A stretch of DNA of 43,136 bases from Bryobacteraceae bacterium (GCA_025980665.1 JAICXC010000034.1:1-43136), one strand, 5' to 3'; numbered from the stretch's first letter, positions 24,195 to 33,630 are shown. Notes: generated from the sequence alone by a model not told the origin. Translations and numbers: made by a program.

Positions 24195-24776
24195 ATGCGT
24201 GCGGCCGCGATATTTACTGTACTCTTGATGATCCCCGGAACTGCGCTGCCCGCCGACCTGGAGATTCGCTATTCCGCTCTGGAACGCATGGTCGCGGCGC
24301 AAATGTTCACCCAGGAAGGCCGCAGATACGTGCGCGGCGATAGAGCTGCTAAGTGCCAATACGCCTATCTCGAAGCTCCGAAATTGAGCGCGGCCGGCGA
24401 GCGCCTTCAGGTAGCAGCCCGCTTCAGCGGCAGTTCCGCCATGGATTTGTTCAGCCGCTGCGTCGGCATGGGCGATTCGTTCAATGTCACAATCACCGCT
24501 GTTCCGGTGCCACGTAAGGGAGCCATCGCGTTTCAAGACACCCAAGTCAGCACTGCCAAGGATTCTTACTACATCCGGCGCGTCCGTGCCGCTATGATGC
24601 GGACCTTCGACCAGGATTTCAAAATCGAAATCCGCGATCAGGCTCGCCGTCTTCTCGAGCAGCCAACCACGGGCGCCGTGTACCAGCAGGAGCTTAAGGA
24701 TCTGGATCTCAATGCGATCCGGGTAACTCCGGATGCGCTGGTTCTCGTGGTCGATTTCAAACTAGTTGTGAAGTAA
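24195..24776 (+). CDS. Secreted protein, hypothetical
   Basis: A 193-residue protein with a signal peptide (MRAAAIFTVLLMIPGTALPA). The mature part begins DLEIRYSALERMVAAQMF, has two Cys (residues about 52 and 89), and ends in a beta-strand-like LNAIRVTPDALVLVVDFKLVV. I do not recognise a family; the layout resembles periplasmic or outer-membrane-associated lipid-binding folds, but that is a guess. I chose ATG 24195 because it directly precedes the signal peptide; the frame is open further upstream inside the divergent gene. Homoserine dehydrogenase follows 51 bases later. Confidence 0.7.
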   Translation: MRAAAIFTVLLMIPGTALPADLEIRYSALERMVAAQMFTQEGRRYVRGDRAAKCQYAYLEAPKLSAAGERLQVAARFSGSSAMDLFSRCVGMGDSFNVTITAVPVPRKGAIAFQDTQVSTAKDSYYIRRVRAAMMRTFDQDFKIEIRDQARRLLEQPTTGAVYQQELKDLDLNAIRVTPDALVLVVDFKLVVK

Positions 24777-24827
24777 GCGTCTGAACCAATAGCGCTTTGT
24801 GCGCGATCATAGAGTTTCAAACCCCTC

Positions 24828-26132
24828 ATGGAACCCGTCAACATAGGCATCATCGGTCTCGGAAACGTCGGTCTTGGGACCTTGGACGTCCTCGCGGAAA
24901 ACCAGGACCTGATTGCACAGAAGCTCGGCTTTCCGCTCTCCATTGTGTCGATTAGCAGCCGCGGCGTGGCCCAGCGGCACGTTCCGGCTCCTTTCGCATC
25001 CGCGCACCGCACCACTGACTGGCGCGATGTAGTGAATCATCCCGGCATCCAGATAGTCGTCGAGCTGGTGGGCGGAACCGGCGTAGCACGGGAAATTATT
25101 GAGGCGTCCATCGCTCAAAAGAAATCGGTGGTCACCGCCAATAAGGAGCTTATGGCCCTGGCGGGCGCCGATCTGTGGGATAAGGCCATTGCCGCGGGCG
25201 TGAACCTGGCTATGGAAGCCAGCGTGGCGGGCGGCATTCCCATCCATAACGTATTGCGCGAAGGTATCTCCGCCGACCGCATTAACACGCTTTACGGAAT
25301 CCTTAACGGGACCTGCAACTATATCCTGACGGCCATCGAACAGCATGGCTCCAGTTTTGACCACGTATTGCTGGAGGCCCAGCGCGCCGGCTACGCGGAA
25401 GCGGATCCTGCCGCCGATGTCGACGGCTTCGATGCCCGTTCGAAGCTCGCCATCCTCGCGGCACTGGCTTTCGGCGAGCGCATCGTTCCGTCCGATATCT
25501 TTACCGAAGGCATCCGCCGAATCACCCCTGTCGATTTCGAATACGCACATCAGCTGCATCACACCATCCGTCTGATCTGCGCTGCCCGCCAGACTCCCAA
25601 CGGCGTTATTCTTTCCGTGCGGCCCTCGCTGATTCCGCAGTCGACGATCCTCGCCAGCGTCCGCGGCGCTTATAACGCGATTTGGGTTCGCGGGAAGTTC
25701 GGAGCTGATACGTTCTACTACGGCCGTGGAGCGGGGCCGCATCCCACCGGCGTCGCCATCGCCAGCGACCTGATGCGCGTCGCGCGCGAAATCCGTTACG
25801 GTGGTCCGGAGCGCGTTTCGCCTTTTGCCCATGCCCGTCTTGGCGAATACCAGCCGATTCCAGTCACGCTGCACGAATCGGCTTACTTCTTGCGCTTTCG
25901 CGTTGAGGATCGGCCGGGCATAATCGCACAGCTGGCCGCCGCGTTGGCCGCCGAGAATGTTTCGATCGATGCTGTGCTCCAGTTGCCCCACTCCAACTGG
26001 CGCGATCTGCCGTTCGTCATTACCGTCCAGCCCACCACCGAAGCGTCGATCCGCGGTGCCGTCGCGCGTATGGCCGAACTCAACTTCCTGGTTGAGCCGC
26101 CGCTGGCCCTGCCCATGGAACTAGCGCTTTAG
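24828..26132 (+). CDS. hom: Homoserine dehydrogenase
   Basis: Hom reduces aspartate semialdehyde to homoserine on the way to threonine and methionine. The 434 residues show the NAD(P)-binding start NIGIIGLGNVGLG, VTANKELMA, the homoserine-site block GILNGTCNYIL, and AEADPAADVDGFDARSKLAI with the catalytic Lys region. A C-terminal ACT domain (about residues 350-430, starting FRVEDRPGIIAQLA) probably gives threonine feedback. No aspartokinase is fused. The stop lies three bases from the end of the convergent gene at 26136. Confidence 0.96.
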   Translation: MEPVNIGIIGLGNVGLGTLDVLAENQDLIAQKLGFPLSIVSISSRGVAQRHVPAPFASAHRTTDWRDVVNHPGIQIVVELVGGTGVAREIIEASIAQKKSVVTANKELMALAGADLWDKAIAAGVNLAMEASVAGGIPIHNVLREGISADRINTLYGILNGTCNYILTAIEQHGSSFDHVLLEAQRAGYAEADPAADVDGFDARSKLAILAALAFGERIVPSDIFTEGIRRITPVDFEYAHQLHHTIRLICAARQTPNGVILSVRPSLIPQSTILASVRGAYNAIWVRGKFGADTFYYGRGAGPHPTGVAIASDLMRVAREIRYGGPERVSPFAHARLGEYQPIPVTLHESAYFLRFRVEDRPGIIAQLAAALAAENVSIDAVLQLPHSNWRDLPFVITVQPTTEASIRGAVARMAELNFLVEPPLALPMELAL

Positions 26133-26135
26133 CCG

Positions 26136-26528
26136 TTATTTTTTGAAGAAGTCGACCGGTTCCAGAGCCGTGATTTTCCACTTCTTGCCACGCTTCTCCA
26201 CTTGGCACTTCACGATCTGCCGCCGCGGCTCATCGGTGTCGATTTTCAGCAGCCAGTCCAGTTCCAGCGTCCGCTTCAGTTCGTCGCCCTCATCCATGAT
26301 GACGTCGACGGTCGACCCGATCTCCTGAGCCATGCCGAACAAATCCTGAATCTCATTGCGCAGCTTGTCGTATTGCGGCATCTTCGGGTCGAACTGGTCG
26401 AAAAATGCTTCGGCATCCTGATTCGCCAGCGCCTCCGAAACCAGGCGGAAAACTTCCATCTGCTCGGGTGGCCGATTTTGGCCGACTGCCATCAAACCCG
26501 CGACGATCAGTAAAGCCGGGAAACGCAT
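26136..26528 (-). CDS. Secreted NTF2-like protein, hypothetical
   Basis: A 130-residue exported protein with signal sequence MRFPALLIVAGLMAVGQ. The mature part (VFRLVSEALANQDAEAFFDQF, then LDWLLKID and GKKWKITALEPVDFF) has the helix-then-sheet pattern of SnoaL/NTF2-like folds, often seen in small secreted proteins. No active site can be named. It begins two bases after the argJ stop and is probably the last gene of the aroC-def-fmt-argJ run. Confidence 0.65.
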   Translation of the reverse strand: MRFPALLIVAGLMAVGQNRPPEQMEVFRLVSEALANQDAEAFFDQFDPKMPQYDKLRNEIQDLFGMAQEIGSTVDVIMDEGDELKRTLELDWLLKIDTDEPRRQIVKCQVEKRGKKWKITALEPVDFFKK

Positions 26529-26530
26529 AC

Positions 26531-27688
26531 TTACGTCCGGTAGCTCGCGTTAATCCGAATGTACTCCTCCGTCAGATCGCACGTCCAGAACCGAGCGCGA
26601 CCTTTACCACCGCCCCGGATCACGAATCGGATCAGACACTCGCTCTCATCCAGCTTCCGGGTGAGTTCAGCCTCCGAAAATGCGGCCGCCAATCCACTCC
26701 GGCAGACCGCCATCCCCTGCATGAATATTTCGGTCTTGTGCGGATCGAACTTCACACCCGAATATCCCGCCGCGGCAAGAACTCGTCCCCAATTCGGATC
26801 CGACCCGGCAATCGCCGTCTTAACCAGCGGTGAGTTTGCGATGGTTCGCGCGATGGTTTCGGCCTCGGCATCCGTCGCCGTCCCTTCCACATCGATGGTG
26901 ATCAGTTTCCGCGCGCCCTCACCGTCTCGCGCGATCTGCTTCGCTAGCGAAGCCAATACTTCAGTCAGCGCAGTTTCGAGCGCGCGCGCTCCCGGCTTGA
27001 ATCCGGACGCTCCGTTTGCCATCACTGCGACGACGTCGTTGGTTGACGTGTCCCCGTCCACCGATATGCGGTTGAACGATACCGCGATGGCTTTCTTCAG
27101 CGCCGCCCGCAGTTCCGCCGGCGAGGCGACGGCGTCTGTCATTACGAATCCCAGCGTCGTCGCCATGCGCGGATGAATCATGCCCGAGCCCTTCGCTATG
27201 CCCGCCATCGTAGCGCGTTTCATCTTCGCGAACGCTGTTTTGGCGCGCGTGTCCGTCGTCATGATGGCCGCTGCCACTGCGTCGAGCGAATCCGGCCGAA
27301 GTGCCGCGGCCAGTTCCGGGATCGTATCCATCACCAGCCGCGCGTTCATTTCCACTCCAATCACTCCAGTCGATGCCGGCAGAACCTCTTGCTCCTGGAC
27401 CCCCAGAGTCTTCGCCGCCGATCGGATGCATTCGAGCGCCACCCGCTCGCCTGTCCGAGTCGCACAGTTGGCATTACCCGCGTTGATAAGCCATGCCCGA
27501 ACCTTGCCGCGCGATTCGCGTAGATTTCGCCGCGCGACTTCCACGGGAGCGGCTACCACCAAATTCTTCGTAAAGACTGCCGCCGCCGACGCCGGTGTGT
27601 CCGATACGATCAGCGCCAGGTCGTCCTTCGCCACCTTTCGAATGCCCGCATACGTGGCGGCATATCGAAATCCTAGTGGATTTTCCAT
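26531..27688 (-). CDS. argJ: Glutamate N-acetyltransferase/amino-acid N-acetyltransferase ArgJ
   Basis: ArgJ transfers the acetyl group of N-acetylornithine to glutamate, closing the arginine acetyl cycle. It is made as a precursor that cuts itself before a Thr nucleophile, here in KGSGMIHPRMATTLGF. Other family blocks are AWLINAGNANCATG-like (LINAGNANCATRTG), STNDVVAVMANG and AGSDPNWGRVLAAAGYSG. I set the start at ATG 27688, with GGAG five bases upstream, giving MENPLGFRYA and 385 residues; the longer open frame lies within fmt. It overlaps the fmt end by 16 bases. Confidence 0.95.
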   Translation of the reverse strand: MENPLGFRYAATYAGIRKVAKDDLALIVSDTPASAAAVFTKNLVVAAPVEVARRNLRESRGKVRAWLINAGNANCATRTGERVALECIRSAAKTLGVQEQEVLPASTGVIGVEMNARLVMDTIPELAAALRPDSLDAVAAAIMTTDTRAKTAFAKMKRATMAGIAKGSGMIHPRMATTLGFVMTDAVASPAELRAALKKAIAVSFNRISVDGDTSTNDVVAVMANGASGFKPGARALETALTEVLASLAKQIARDGEGARKLITIDVEGTATDAEAETIARTIANSPLVKTAIAGSDPNWGRVLAAAGYSGVKFDPHKTEIFMQGMAVCRSGLAAAFSEAELTRKLDESECLIRFVIRGGGKGRARFWTCDLTEEYIRINASYRT

Positions 27689-28593
27689 GTCGACTCCGTG
27701 TCCGGAAATGCGTTCAGAAACGCCGCTGTTTCCATCCTTTTCTTGCCCTCCAACTGAACCTCCAGAATCTCGATGCCGCCATTCCCGGTGCCTGCCGTTA
27801 GCTGGCCCTTCTTTCTTGCGAACCAGCCTTGAGGCGGGGCCGGTAAATCCAATCGCTGAGCCTTCCATATCCGAATTCGCTGTCCGTCCCAAAATGTGTA
27901 GCACCCAGGCCAGGGGTCAAACCCGCGAATTCGGTTGAGAATATCCCGTGTAAACATCGTCCAGTCGATTTCGCCATCCTCTTTTTTAAGTAGGGGCGCG
28001 TAGGTCGCCTGCGCCTCATCCTGCTTTTGTGGAACGATGCCCGCCAACTCAGCTAGCGTCCGCACCAGTAAATCCGCCCCCGCCACAGCTAGCCGATCGG
28101 CCAATTCCACTGCCGTTTCCTTCGGCCCGATCTCCGTCTCCCACTTCAGCAGCATGTCGCCGGTATCCAGCCCAGCGTCGATCTTCATGGTCGTGACGCC
28201 CGTCCGTGTTTCCCCGCGCGCGATGGCCCACTGGATCGGCGCCGCCCCGCGATACTTCGGCAGCAGCGATGCATGCACGTTGATGATCCCCTTCGGCGGA
28301 ATATCGAGAATCGCCTGAGGAATGATCTGCCCGTACCCCACCACCACCATCGCCTCGGGGCCCAGCGCCCGTAGTTGCTCGACCACTTCCGGCCGTCGCA
28401 CCCGTTCTGGCTGATGGACCGGCAATCCCAACCGAAGCGCTGCTTCCTTCACCGGAGGCATCGCGTTTTTTTGACCTCGCCCTCTGGGACGATCTGGCTG
28501 AGTGAACACTGCAGCCACCTCGTACCCCGCTTCCACAATGCGATCGAGCGTTGCCACCGCGAACTGCGGCGTCCCTAGATACACGAGCCTCAC
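27673..28593 (-). CDS. fmt: Methionyl-tRNA formyltransferase
   Basis: Fmt formylates initiator Met-tRNA. The catalytic Asn-His-Asp framework is visible in GIINVHASLLPKYRGAAPI and LDTGDM, and the N-terminal Rossmann start is MRLVYLGTPQFAV. The C-terminal tRNA-binding domain includes IRGFDPWPGCYTFW. The length is 306 residues, with GTG 28593 as start, four bases after the def stop. The def-fmt order is widely conserved because deformylase and formyltransferase act on the same residue. Confidence 0.96.
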   Translation of the reverse strand: MRLVYLGTPQFAVATLDRIVEAGYEVAAVFTQPDRPRGRGQKNAMPPVKEAALRLGLPVHQPERVRRPEVVEQLRALGPEAMVVVGYGQIIPQAILDIPPKGIINVHASLLPKYRGAAPIQWAIARGETRTGVTTMKIDAGLDTGDMLLKWETEIGPKETAVELADRLAVAGADLLVRTLAELAGIVPQKQDEAQATYAPLLKKEDGEIDWTMFTRDILNRIRGFDPWPGCYTFWDGQRIRIWKAQRLDLPAPPQGWFARKKGQLTAGTGNGGIEILEVQLEGKKRMETAAFLNAFPDTESTWKIH

Positions 28594-28597
28594 GGAG

Positions 28598-29113
28598 CTA
28601 ACCCCACTCGTTGGCTTTTTGCAGCTTCCGGACTCTCCGCCGGATCAAGTCGCGCTTCAGCGGGCTGATATGGCTGATATACAGCGTCCCGTTCAAGTGA
28701 TCCGTCTCATGCAAGAATGCACGCGCCAGCAGATCCTCGCCCGTCATCTCGAACGGCTTGCCCTTGGCGTCGAATGCGCGCACCGTCACCTTCTTTGCTC
28801 GCGTCACGGTTTCCCGAAACGTCGGCAAGCTCAGGCAGCCCTCTTCGCCGCTTTGCGATCCTTCCTTACTGATGATTTCCGGATTGATCAACACCAGTTT
28901 CTGCCCGGCATCTTCGCCGACGGTTGTATCGATGACCGCGATCCGTTTGCCCACGCCGATCTGCGGCGCCGCCAACCCCACGCCTTTGGCCGCGTACATC
29001 GACTCGAACATGTCCTCCACCAGCTTGTTCAAATCCGGCGTATCGAACTCAGTGATATCCGCCGCCTTAGTCTCAAGCACCGGTTGCCCGTACTTCACAA
29101 TCGGATACACCAT
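28598..29113 (-). CDS. def: Peptide deformylase
   Basis: Def removes the formyl group from new proteins. All three family motifs are present: GVGLAAPQIG, EEGCLSLP with the metal Cys, and FLHETDHLNG with the HExxH pair. I chose ATG 29113, giving MVYPIVKYGQPVL and 171 residues, the normal length. This ATG overlaps the aroC TGA (TGATG). The open frame continues upstream into aroC but encodes nothing like Def. Confidence 0.96.
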   Translation of the reverse strand: MVYPIVKYGQPVLETKAADITEFDTPDLNKLVEDMFESMYAAKGVGLAAPQIGVGKRIAVIDTTVGEDAGQKLVLINPEIISKEGSQSGEEGCLSLPTFRETVTRAKKVTVRAFDAKGKPFEMTGEDLLARAFLHETDHLNGTLYISHISPLKRDLIRRRVRKLQKANEWG

Positions 29114-30285
29114 CAGAAGTTCTTCACCTGTTCGAGATATCCCTTGTAATTCCGCTTCGTTTCCGTCATCGAATCCCCGCCGAACTTCTCTAGAGCCGCC
29201 TGCGCCAGCACCAGCGCGACCATCGCCTCGCCGCCCACGCCAGCGGCAGGGACAACACACACATCGCTTCGCTCGTAAGCCGCCGCTACCGCTTCCCGAG
29301 TTTCGAAATCGACGCTTTCGAGCGGCCTCCGTAGCGTCGATATCGGCTTGAGCAGTCCCCGCACGACGACATCTTCGCCGTTGGTAATGCCCCCTTCGAG
29401 GCCGCCCGCGCGATTAGCGCCGCGCGTGAACTTGTGCTCCTCGCCGCTGTAGTGGATTGTGTCCTGCACTTTCGAACCGAATGAAGCCGCGCCTTCGGTC
29501 GCAAACCCAATCTCCACGCCCTTCACCGCCTGCAACGAGACGATCGCCTGGGCAAGCTTCCCGTCGAGCCGCGAATCCCACGTGATATGCGACCCCAGTC
29601 CCGGCGGAACCCCGTGCGCCACTACTTCAAACACGCCGCCCACGGTGTCGCCCGTTTTATAGATCTGATCGACTACACCTTTCATTCGTTGCTCGGCTTC
29701 GGCGTCTACGCAGTTCAGGAGTACTTCGTCCCGATTGTTCAGTGCGACCAGTTCCTCCCACGTCACTGGACGATCCGATCGCTCCTGTCCCACGGCGATC
29801 ACGTGGCTGAACACTGCGATTCCCAGCTCTCCCAGAAACGCCTTCGCCAGCCCACCCAGCGCCACTCGAGCCGTCGTCTCCCGCGCGCTCGCACGCTCCA
29901 GCACGTAGCGCGCATCCTGGAAATTGTATTTCAAGGCCCCGGCCAGATCGGCGTGCCCCGGCCTCGGTCGCGTCAGCTTCTTCTGCTTCTGCGCCGACCC
30001 CTCGAAATCCTCCACCGGTAGCGCCTCTGTCCAGTTTTTCCAGTCGGCGTTATCGATCAAAATCGCTACCGGCGATCCAATGGTCTTCGAGTGCCGCACC
30101 CCACTGACGATGTGGGCTTTGTCCGTCTCGATCTTCATTCGGCCGCCGCGCCCGAAGCCCTGCTGGCGGCGCCACAGATCGCGATTGATCGCCTCCAGCG
30201 AAACAGGTACTCCCGCCGGAAGTCCCGTAAGCGTGGCGACTAGACACTCTCCGTGCGACTCTCCTGCCGTTTCGAAACGCAACAT
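29113..30285 (-). CDS. aroC: Chorismate synthase AroC
   Basis: AroC makes chorismate from EPSP using reduced FMN. The signature N-terminus LRFETAGESHGECLVATLTGLPAG, shown here in part, is followed by RRQQGFGRGGRMKIE, RPGHADLAGALKY, and ARETTARVALG. The C-terminal FMN-site region has TNGEDVVVRGLLKPIST. The length of 390 residues is normal. It heads the minus-strand run aroC-def-fmt-argJ; the 98 bases upstream, shared with a divergent gene, hold a REP-type repeat. Confidence 0.96.
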   Translation of the reverse strand: MLRFETAGESHGECLVATLTGLPAGVPVSLEAINRDLWRRQQGFGRGGRMKIETDKAHIVSGVRHSKTIGSPVAILIDNADWKNWTEALPVEDFEGSAQKQKKLTRPRPGHADLAGALKYNFQDARYVLERASARETTARVALGGLAKAFLGELGIAVFSHVIAVGQERSDRPVTWEELVALNNRDEVLLNCVDAEAEQRMKGVVDQIYKTGDTVGGVFEVVAHGVPPGLGSHITWDSRLDGKLAQAIVSLQAVKGVEIGFATEGAASFGSKVQDTIHYSGEEHKFTRGANRAGGLEGGITNGEDVVVRGLLKPISTLRRPLESVDFETREAVAAAYERSDVCVVPAAGVGGEAMVALVLAQAALEKFGGDSMTETKRNYKGYLEQVKNF

Positions 30286-30307
30286 GGGGAATCATTTATG
30301 TTACCAA

Positions 30308-30366
30308 GTAGGCCGAATGCAGGGCAGGCAATCTTAAGGGTAGGACAGGCGATCTTGTCTGTCTCT
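30308..30366 (+). repeat. REP element copy 2, imperfect tandem pair
   Basis: GTAG (30340-30343) is followed by GACAGGCGATCTTG, then TCTGTC instead of TCGCCTGTC, a three-base loss in the right arm. Just before it, from 30308, is a more diverged unit (GTAG, later GGCAGGCAATCTTA). The CCGAATG flank before the first unit also precedes copy 1. The element lies between divergent aroC and the gene at 30384. Confidence 0.7.
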
Positions 30367-30383
30367 TCAGTTAGACTGGACGT

Positions 30384-30920
30384 ATGGCGAAACTAACCAC
30401 CAGTCTTCTCAGTCTTCTGGCCCTGCTCGCGCTGGCCTTGACCATGTTTGCTCAGACCAAGGCTGGCAAATCGAAAATCCTCCAGCCTCAAATGACCCCG
30501 GCAGCCGATGGCGGCACCTACAAGCAGCCCATGGGAAAGCTCGGCGACAAGGCAGCGGAGCCGTGGAGCGCCACCACCATAGGCGCCTCCGTCGACGGCA
30601 AACCGAATCCGGGCACCGTTAAAACCGTCGTCGGCGAAATCGTCGATTTCTCCTGCTACCTCGAAGTTGGCAAGCACGGCGAAAAGCACCGCGATTGCGC
30701 CCAGAAATGCTTCCGCAACAACCAGCCGATCGGCTTGCTGACGCAAGATGGGGGCCTTTACATGCTCATGGAAGAGGAGCACGATCCGCGTCGCGACGGC
30801 ATGGGTGTTTTCCGCCAGGCGGCAATTGATCACGCCGGCCACATCATGGAAGTCACCGGTACAGCTTCTTCGGTCAACGGCTTCAACGCCCTCTACGTCC
30901 ACGGATTCCTGAAGAAGTAG
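30384..30920 (+). CDS. Secreted protein with conserved Cys/His cluster, hypothetical
   Basis: A 178-residue exported protein with a clear signal peptide (about residues 1-23, ending in MFAQ). The mature domain contains VVGEIVDFSCYLEVGKHGEK, then HRDCAQKCFRNNQPIGLL, a C-x13-C-x3-C arrangement with His residues between. It ends with a beta-rich VTGTASSVNGFNALYVHGF resembling an OB-type fold. Similar short periplasmic proteins occur in Acidobacteria-type genomes, but I cannot name a function. It stands alone, divergent from aroC and convergent with the gene at 30962. Confidence 0.7.
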   Translation: MAKLTTSLLSLLALLALALTMFAQTKAGKSKILQPQMTPAADGGTYKQPMGKLGDKAAEPWSATTIGASVDGKPNPGTVKTVVGEIVDFSCYLEVGKHGEKHRDCAQKCFRNNQPIGLLTQDGGLYMLMEEEHDPRRDGMGVFRQAAIDHAGHIMEVTGTASSVNGFNALYVHGFLKK

Positions 30921-30961
30921 GGCCAACTTCGTTTCCTCAGTAGACTGTCCTGCGAACCCAC

Positions 30962-32260
30962 TTAGGGATTTGCCTGGGCCGGATACCGGATCACCGTGAA
31001 GTTGCGCAGGCTTACTGAGTCGGCAGTCGCTCCGGCCATCTGGCCTCGCAGGCTCACTTTTAAAGCCTGCGACGGATCCTCGCTGGCATTCCCCGCAGTC
31101 ACGGTCAAGATCGATCCGATTCCCCATGTCTGGGTATCCCACGTCTGGCCGCCTCCGTAAAACCCGAAACTGGTGTGTCCCGCCAGCATGACTTCATTCG
31201 TCGCTCCCGATCGAGATGCTACTGTCGTGCTCCCAATCAGCACGGTACCAGTGAAGCCCGTGGCAGCTCCGGTGTGCCCATACTGGAACTGCACTTCAAT
31301 CCGATCGCCCGCTCCCAGTAAACTCGCGGGTATCGTGCAACTGCCCAACTCGACCAAAGGTGTGTCCGAAGTGCTTAATCCAGTGCCGCTACACACGACT
31401 TGCGGCGACGCGAGCGAGCTGAGCAGATTGCTCGGATCCGCGAACCGGTAGTTTGCCACCAGCAGATCTCCGGTTTTCGGAATCGACACCAGGAAGAACG
31501 TGATCGTCGCTCCGCTGATCTGGTAGTCCAGCCCCTGCCGCTGGAACAGGCCGTTCCGGTACAGACTCAGGCTGCTGGCTGGCGACGGTGGGGAGGCGAG
31601 CGTGAACACCGCATTCGATCCGTTCACGATGCCCGCTGGAGTCTCCGCATCGGCGAAGCTTCCACCGACGCCGCCTCCTCCCGAACCGCATGGCCCTGAG
31701 CTGCCGTCGACTCGCACGCAATCGCCCAGGTTCCCCGTTGCCGTATCGAGTTGTCCGGCTTGATTGATCACCGCCGCCCTTCCGATACCGAACCCCACGC
31801 CCTTCATAGGCCGTACCGAAAGCTCGTTTGGCAACCCCGTCACATCGCTGATCTGCACGGGCGTGAGTATCGGCGGCGGCCCGATTACCGTTCCTCCCGA
31901 GATCCGCACATCCCGCACGCGCAGAATGAGCGTACTCGGCGGCACCGCCCAGAGCTCTGTGAACTGGTCAATCCCCTGGCTGTTATAGGTGACCGTGTAC
32001 TGTGCTCCCGCCGACGCCGTTGTCGTTGGAACGAGGCGCACCCGCAGCACTCCATTCACGATCGGCAGCGTCAGATTCGCCGTGGCGATATTCGACGTAT
32101 CCCCCGCCAGGAAGCTGTTGTACTTGATGAACATGGTTCCGGTGAACCGCGTGCCATCCGCGCGGTAGAGAATATCCTGTATCGTGGTCAGAGCCGGTTG
32201 CCCTGCCACCGTTCCAATAACGCCTGCCGCCAGCAGCGCCAGCTTTCTCCAACTGAGCAT
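30962..32260 (-). CDS. Large secreted beta-rich protein, tail-fibre-like repeats
   Basis: A 432-residue protein with a signal peptide (LALLAAGVIGTVAGQ). The sequence is low in charge and rich in Gly, Ser and Thr. It has an N-terminal beta domain (about 25-130), a Gly-rich linker near 195-205, and a segment GIVNGSNAVFTLASPPSPAS with YRNGLFQRQGLDYQISG that resembles units of phage tail-fibre and other surface proteins. The last 150 residues are also beta-rich. GGGGAGG precedes the ATG. Function unknown; a cell-surface or secreted structural role is the most I would infer. Confidence 0.7.
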   Translation of the reverse strand: MLSWRKLALLAAGVIGTVAGQPALTTIQDILYRADGTRFTGTMFIKYNSFLAGDTSNIATANLTLPIVNGVLRVRLVPTTTASAGAQYTVTYNSQGIDQFTELWAVPPSTLILRVRDVRISGGTVIGPPPILTPVQISDVTGLPNELSVRPMKGVGFGIGRAAVINQAGQLDTATGNLGDCVRVDGSSGPCGSGGGGVGGSFADAETPAGIVNGSNAVFTLASPPSPASSLSLYRNGLFQRQGLDYQISGATITFFLVSIPKTGDLLVANYRFADPSNLLSSLASPQVVCSGTGLSTSDTPLVELGSCTIPASLLGAGDRIEVQFQYGHTGAATGFTGTVLIGSTTVASRSGATNEVMLAGHTSFGFYGGGQTWDTQTWGIGSILTVTAGNASEDPSQALKVSLRGQMAGATADSVSLRNFTVIRYPAQANP

Positions 32261-32355
32261 CCGACTCGCCTCCCCGTCGGACTGAGTGTGGAAGCAAATG
32301 CGCAGAGATAATGCGAGTCAATGATCGAACGTGCGGATTCAATGCGGGATAGATG

Positions 32356-33630
32356 TTATTTACAGCCGCGAATTATGTCGACGCCCATATAGGGACGCAA
32401 CACTTCGGGCACCACCACACTGCCGTCGGCTTGCTGGTAATTCTCGATAATCGCCAGCCACGTCCGGCCCACCGCCAGGCCGCTGCCGTTCAGCGTGTGC
32501 ACGAACTCCGCCTTCTCTTTCCCCGATTTCGCCCGAATCTGCGCCCGCCGCGCCTGAAACGCCTCAAAATTTGAGCAGGAGGAAATTTCTTTGTACTCTT
32601 TCAACCCCGGCAGCCACACCTCGATGTCATACGTCTTCGCCGAGCTGAATCCGATGTCTCCCGTCGAGAGCACCACGGTACGGTACGCCAGGCCCAGCCG
32701 CTGCAGAATGTCTTCCGCATCCCGCGTGAGCGATTCCAGTTCTTCGTAGCTCGATTCCGGCCGTGAGAACTTCACCAGCTCCACTTTCTGGAATTGATGC
32801 TGCCGGATAATTCCCCGCACATCGCGTCCATACGAGCCTGCTTCGCTGCGGAAACACGGCGTGTATGCCGTCAACTTGATCGGTAGCGCTTCCAGATCCA
32901 GTATTTCGTTGCGATACAGATTCGTGACCGGGACCTCTGCCGTCGGCACCAGGTAGTAATCGGTGCCCTCCAGCTTGAACAGGTCCGCCTCGAACTTGGG
33001 CAGTTGTCCTGTTCCGTAGAAGCTGTCCTTGTTCGCCATGAACGGCGGCAGCACCTCGGTGTAGCCGTGCTCTTTGGTGTGAACATCGAGCATGAAGTTA
33101 ATGAGCGCGCGTTCCAGTTTCGCGCCCAATCCCATGTACACCGCAAAGCGGGCCCCGGTGATCTTGGCCGCGCGGTCGAAATCTAGGATTCCCAGCTCTG
33201 GACCCAGATCCCAGTGCGCTTTCGGAGTAAATGCGAATTTTGGCGGCGTACCCCAACGGCGGACTTCCACATTGTCAGCCGCACTTTTCCCCGCCGGCAC
33301 CGATTCGTGCGGCGTATTCGGGATTCCCGCCATCAGCTGGCTGAATTTCTCATCTAGTGTTGCCGCGTCGGCGTCCAGCTTGGCGATTAGTTCGCCCATT
33401 TCGCGAACCCGCTGCTGCATGTCCGCCGTATCGCCGCCGGCTTTCTTCAGCTTGCCGATTTCCTGCGACTCGGCATTGCGCTGCGCCTTCAGTTTTTCCG
33501 ATTCCGCTAGCGCAACCCGCCGCTGGCTGTCCAGCTCACGGAATGCTTCCATGTCGATCGTGAATCCGCGATCCGCCAAACGTGCAGCAATCGAGCCGAT
33601 ATTATTCCGAAAGTACCCGAGATCGTACAT
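32356..33630 (-). CDS. serS: Seryl-tRNA synthetase
   Basis: SerS charges tRNA-Ser. The N-terminal long coiled-coil arm that grips the tRNA extra arm is seen at about residues 25-100. The class II core follows with [10 protein letters not shown], the motif 2 block [22 protein letters not shown] (Arg residues bind ATP), and motif 3 in [19 protein letters not shown] start at ATG 33630, giving [10 protein letters not shown] and 424 residues, matching the usual start; a TTG at 33660 would add ten residues not found in the family. Confidence 0.96.
   Translation of the reverse strand: MYDLGYFRNNIGSIAARLADRGFTIDMEAFRELDSQRRVALAESEKLKAQRNAESQEIGKLKKAGGDTADMQQRVREMGELIAKLDADAATLDEKFSQLMAGIPNTPHESVPAGKSAADNVEVRRWGTPPKFAFTPKAHWDLGPELGILDFDRAAKITGARFAVYMGLGAKLERALINFMLDVHTKEHGYTEVLPPFMANKDSFYGTGQLPKFEADLFKLEGTDYYLVPTAEVPVTNLYRNEILDLEALPIKLTAYTPCFRSEAGSYGRDVRGIIRQHQFQKVELVKFSRPESSYEELESLTRDAEDILQRLGLAYRTVVLSTGDIGFSSAKTYDIEVWLPGLKEYKEISSCSNFEAFQARRAQIRAKSGKEKAEFVHTLNGSGLAVGRTWLAIIENYQQADGSVVVPEVLRPYMGVDIIRGCK

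Noticed and set aside
24807..25991. 394-residue minus-strand frame opposite hom
   Set aside because: Homoserine dehydrogenase on the plus strand has all its motifs; the antisense frame has none.
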